9,333 nucleotides of DNA from Candidatus Hydrogenedentota bacterium (GTDB lineage: Bacteria; Hydrogenedentota; Hydrogenedentia; Hydrogenedentales; CAITNO01): positions 1-9,333 of the forward strand of contig CAIJOU010000349.1 of the NCBI GenBank assembly GCA_903822375.1, given 5' to 3'. The translations under genes were made by a program, and so were the position numbers. The notes under the pieces were generated by a model. That model was not told where the DNA came from. It searched no databases and was given only the letters and a program-made list of their open reading frames with translations. This document shows, piece after piece, positions 7,220-9,333 of the stretch. Position 1 is the first letter of the stretch; every line of letters starts with the position of its first letter.

Positions 7220-7388
7220 CCACGTTTCCTTATCGGTTCTGAAGAAACCATAAACAATTGTGCCTGATACTCATTACCGCACCAAAACATCAGCAACCAC
7301 CATAATGGCGAATGAGGGGCCGGCAGGAATGCAGAGGCTCCCAGCAGCGCATCTTGTGGTGGGCCGGGATGCCTTTGGCGCCAACAGA

Positions 7389-8111
7389 CTATTCATGAAA
7401 ATACACCCACTTGCCGACAGGTTCGATCCGTCCTCCCCAGTATTGTTTGTCGTAGTCTCCGGTGGGCCAGTAGATGAATTCGTCCCAGTTGAGAGCTCCG
7501 CGGGGGGTGTCCACGCTTACCACATATGGGATGGCATCGTCCCCCTTCCGGTAGTTGAACTCGGGATAGCCGGCCAAGCCGGTCTTGGGCATCTCCTTGA
7601 GATAGGCGGGGACAAAGTCCTCGACGCAGTCCGGATAGGCACCACGGTCCCGGTGAAATGCCTCCACCGCATCGATAATTGCCTGTCCGCGTTCGGCGAC
7701 GGGCGTGAAGGTCCTGACAAAACTGATCCGAACGATGAAAGGAGACAAGGCCGAGACAAGCGAGCCCGCGAGGAAGAACAACGTCGCGAAACAAATGCAC
7801 TGTAACCAACGGCTGTTACTCCTGAAAAACAGCGCCACGACTATAACCGGGAGAACAAAAACGGAGACGACGAAACACAGAATCGAGTACAGCCAAAATA
7901 GAAGCAGATAGAACTGCAGGGCAAATGCGCCTTCCGGAGAAATGGCTCCCTGGGGCCAGTAAGAGGCATGCTCGGCAATATAGACCAGTCCCGTGGGCGC
8001 CAACGCGAAAAGAAAGCAGCACGCCCACAGGATCAACGCGTTCTTCAATGAGGGGACGAGCGGGGTCTCTGTCTGGCCGACCACACCTGTATCTTCAGCG
8101 ATGCCGTCCAT
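7389..8111 (-). CDS. Multi-pass membrane protein with GspG-like soluble C-terminal tail
   Basis: I do not recognise a named family for the whole 240-residue protein. Hydrophobic segments lie at about 22-44, 61-80, 80-97 and 102-128, so three or four membrane spans are likely. The soluble tail (130-240) starts with RGQAIIDAVEAFHRDRGAYPDCVEDFVPAYLKEMP, a pattern seen in the pseudopilin GspG-like C-terminal region and in many environmental proteins of unknown role (helix, then GxYP and a VPxYL turn), followed by aromatic-rich strands (FIYWPTGDY, KWVYFHE). It lacks a prepilin peptidase leader, so it is not itself a pilin. The start at 8111 is chosen over in-frame ATGs at 8162 and 8144 because AAGGAGG lies 6 bases before it. 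It is an isolated minus-strand gene. Confidence 0.7.
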   Translation of the reverse strand: MDGIAEDTGVVGQTETPLVPSLKNALILWACCFLFALAPTGLVYIAEHASYWPQGAISPEGAFALQFYLLLFWLYSILCFVVSVFVLPVIVVALFFRSNSRWLQCICFATLFFLAGSLVSALSPFIVRISFVRTFTPVAERGQAIIDAVEAFHRDRGAYPDCVEDFVPAYLKEMPKTGLAGYPEFNYRKGDDAIPYVVSVDTPRGALNWDEFIYWPTGDYDKQYWGGRIEPVGKWVYFHE

Positions 8112-8171
8112 CCCATCCCTCCTTTTTAAGAAGAACACCCACATTGCGGCACTGTTCTTCACTCCGCATCT

Positions 8172-8180
8172 ATTCTAGCA
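8172..8180 (-). promoter_or_regulatory. Extended -10 box of the membrane protein gene
   Basis: On the minus strand the sequence reads TGCTAGAAT, an extended -10 element (TG, one base, then TAGAAT), placed 60 bases before the start codon at 8111. No -35 match is found at 17 or 18 bases spacing, which is tolerable for an extended -10 promoter. Confidence 0.45.
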
Positions 8181-8252
8181 TACGGGAACTGGGAAACCGG
8201 GCTTGGCGTTCGTTAGAGAACTTTGGCAAGGCCCGCCTCTCCACAGGAGGGG

Positions 8253-8307
8253 ACATATACACCCCCCGGCCCTCCGGGCCACCCCCCTCAATGGGGGACC
8301 AGGGCAT
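8253..8307 (+). repeat. Palindromic intergenic repeat, copy D
   Basis: The order is ACATATACACCCCCC, a small hairpin (GGCCC, TCC loop, GGGCC; 8268-8280), A, a C-run/TCAAT/G-run hairpin (8282-8297) and a GACCAGGGCA tail. It matches copy A closely across the GGGCC-A-CCCCCCTCAA segment and copies B and C in overall plan. A C/G-rich imperfect hairpin (CCTC, CCACAG, GAGG; about 8235-8252) directly upstream may be a further degraded unit. Confidence 0.75.
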
Positions 8308-8356
8308 GCATCCACCCGCCACTTCGTGGTTGACCGGCTCAAGAGGAGACCCAGGG
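8308..8356 (+). repeat. Palindromic intergenic repeat, degraded tandem copy D2
   Basis: This follows copy D head to tail: GCATCCACCC, a small hairpin (GCCAC, TTC loop, GTGGT; 8318-8330, closed by a G-T wobble), then GACCGGCTCAAGAGGAGAC in place of the C-run/G-run palindrome. Compared with copy C (GCCGC/GCGGC) the fourth stem pair has changed G-C to A-T on both sides, preserving pairing. The large hairpin has decayed. It ends 28 bases past the isomerase gene stop (8385). Confidence 0.6.
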
Positions 8357-8384
8357 TCCCGCACTTCCACTGTTTCAATGCGCG

Positions 8385-9257
8385 TCAGTCTTTTTCTTCC
8401 GGGATGCCCAGTTCGTTCAGGGTATTTCTGAGCCATGCCAGGGAGCGCTCGATCATGGGGCCGCCTTGGCCTTCGCATTCCATGCTGAGCGTGCCGGCGA
8501 AGCCGGTGTCGCGCAGGATTTCGAGGCAGCGGCGGATGTTGGCGGCATTGACGCCGTCGCCGATGGCGCATTGGCTGACGGCAATGCCCGTCTGGTCGCC
8601 GCGCACGGCGGCGGCGAGGGACTCGCTCACATCCTTGACGTGGACGTGCGCAATCTTGTGCTTGAAGCGCTCGCAGAAGGCGACCGGGTCCTGGCCCGCG
8701 ATAAAGCTGTTGCCCGTGTCTAGGTTCATGCGCAGCAGCGGGCTGTCGCAGAAGGCGAGCATTTCTTCCATGCGGTCGGGGTTGGTGGTGAAGTAGCCGT
8801 GCACCTCGATGGTGATGGTGACGTCGTAGGCTTCGGCCGTTTCGAGGATGGCCGTGTAGGTTTCCTTCATGCGGGCCATGGCCTGGTCGTCGGAGAGTCC
8901 GGCGGGCTTGTGCAGACCGTCCGTCGTGGCCACGCGGGCGCTCCCGGCATGCTTTGCCCAGGGGATCGACTTGAGCACGTAGGGCAGGCCCCGCACAGGC
9001 CCGTCCACGCCGGAAAGCGGGTAGGCCGCGTCGATCTGGGAGAATTGGACGCCGTACTCCGCCATGGTCCTGCGCAGCAGGGCCGGGTCTTCGTAGAGCG
9101 CCACATGGGGCTGGTAGCCCAAGCCGTGTATCCAGCTTACCCCGTCAATAACGCCGCACTCGATGCGGTGCACGTCGTTCTTCTGCGCCCATTGCAGGCA
9201 CTTCTCAAAGTTCCAGTACGAACCGTTGAACGCGTCGGTGTGAAAGCCAATCTGCAT
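8385..9257 (-). CDS. Sugar phosphate isomerase/epimerase (AP endonuclease 2-like TIM barrel)
   Basis: This 290-residue cytoplasmic protein belongs to the xylose isomerase-like TIM barrel superfamily, which interconverts sugars, keto-sugars or inositol derivatives using a divalent metal. Likely metal ligands are E151 (TITIEVHGY), D180 (MNLDTGNS), H206 (HVHVKD) and E260 (SMECEG), each at the end of a barrel strand as in the family; H153 and K208 may also line the site. The N terminus MQIGFHTDAFNG is the typical first strand. AAAGGAG (9271-9265) lies 7 bases before the ATG at 9257. Length is normal for the family. No signal peptide is present. The substrate is not deducible; related genes occur with ThuA, oxidoreductase and glycoside hydrolase genes in catabolic loci, which fits the neighbours here. 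Confidence 0.9.
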   Translation of the reverse strand: MQIGFHTDAFNGSYWNFEKCLQWAQKNDVHRIECGVIDGVSWIHGLGYQPHVALYEDPALLRRTMAEYGVQFSQIDAAYPLSGVDGPVRGLPYVLKSIPWAKHAGSARVATTDGLHKPAGLSDDQAMARMKETYTAILETAEAYDVTITIEVHGYFTTNPDRMEEMLAFCDSPLLRMNLDTGNSFIAGQDPVAFCERFKHKIAHVHVKDVSESLAAAVRGDQTGIAVSQCAIGDGVNAANIRRCLEILRDTGFAGTLSMECEGQGGPMIERSLAWLRNTLNELGIPEEKD

Positions 9258-9275
9258 TGCGCTGCTCCTTTCCGT

Positions 9276-9288
9276 GGGGTGTCACCCC
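9276..9288. promoter_or_regulatory. Small perfect dyad in the isomerase leader
   Basis: GGGGTGTCACCCC is a 13-base inverted repeat (GGGGTG, T, CACCCC), 4 bases upstream of the isomerase ribosome binding site on the minus strand. It could be an operator; the one-base centre is too tight for a stable RNA hairpin of full stem length. A -10-like AATAAT lies at 9309-9304 with no convincing -35. It is short enough to arise by chance in C/G-rich DNA. Confidence 0.25.
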
Positions 9289-9333
9289 CGCCTGACCGGA
9301 GCCATTATTCAAAATTCATGGCCGTGACTTCCA

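Noticed and set aside
8112..8162. Upstream starts at 8162 or 8144 for the membrane protein
   Set aside because: The strong AAGGAGG site fits the ATG at 8111, and the extra residues would overlap that site and the leader.

Overview
The window is GC-rich (roughly 60% by eye) bacterial DNA with seven protein-coding genes, no RNA genes and no CRISPR array. Secreted multidomain glycoside hydrolases, ThuA-family proteins, AP-endonuclease-2-type sugar isomerases and ECF sigma/anti-sigma pairs, together with CCACGAAG and GGATRRACA intergenic repeats, suggest a planctomycete-like or Hydrogenedentes-like environmental bacterium. That placement is an inference from gene content and repeat style; there is no phylogenetic marker here.

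Layout. The window opens inside a copy of a palindromic intergenic repeat (1-35). A plus-strand gene for a secreted GH2-type glycoside hydrolase follows (132-3350). Next is a 347-base gap (3351-3697) with three repeat types: a CCACGAAG tandem, a 9-base GGATRRACA tandem, and two inverted copies of the palindromic repeat. It ends with a TATAAT box ahead of a translationally coupled ECF sigma factor (3698-4327) and membrane anti-sigma protein (4324-5403). The remaining genes are on the minus strand: a secreted ThuA-domain protein (5460-6656), a small DUF4279-like protein in AT-richer DNA (6800-7219), a multi-pass membrane protein with a periplasmic-type soluble tail (7389-8111), and a TIM-barrel sugar phosphate isomerase/epimerase (8385-9257). 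The gap before the last gene holds two more tandem copies of the palindromic repeat.

How the genes fit together. The GH2 enzyme, the ThuA-like protein and the isomerase/epimerase are all compatible with breakdown and conversion of carbohydrate, but spacing and separate promoter-like boxes argue against one operon. The only tight unit is the sigma/anti-sigma pair, a one-way signalling switch from envelope to transcription. Its anti-sigma domain lacks zinc ligands and carries a long Ala/Pro-rich tail with a small C-terminal domain.

The strongest unexplained signal is the intergenic repeat family: at least five copies in 9.3 kb, each with two adjacent hairpins. The smaller hairpin shows compensatory base changes between copies. 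I see no recognisable defence, mobile or biosynthetic system.
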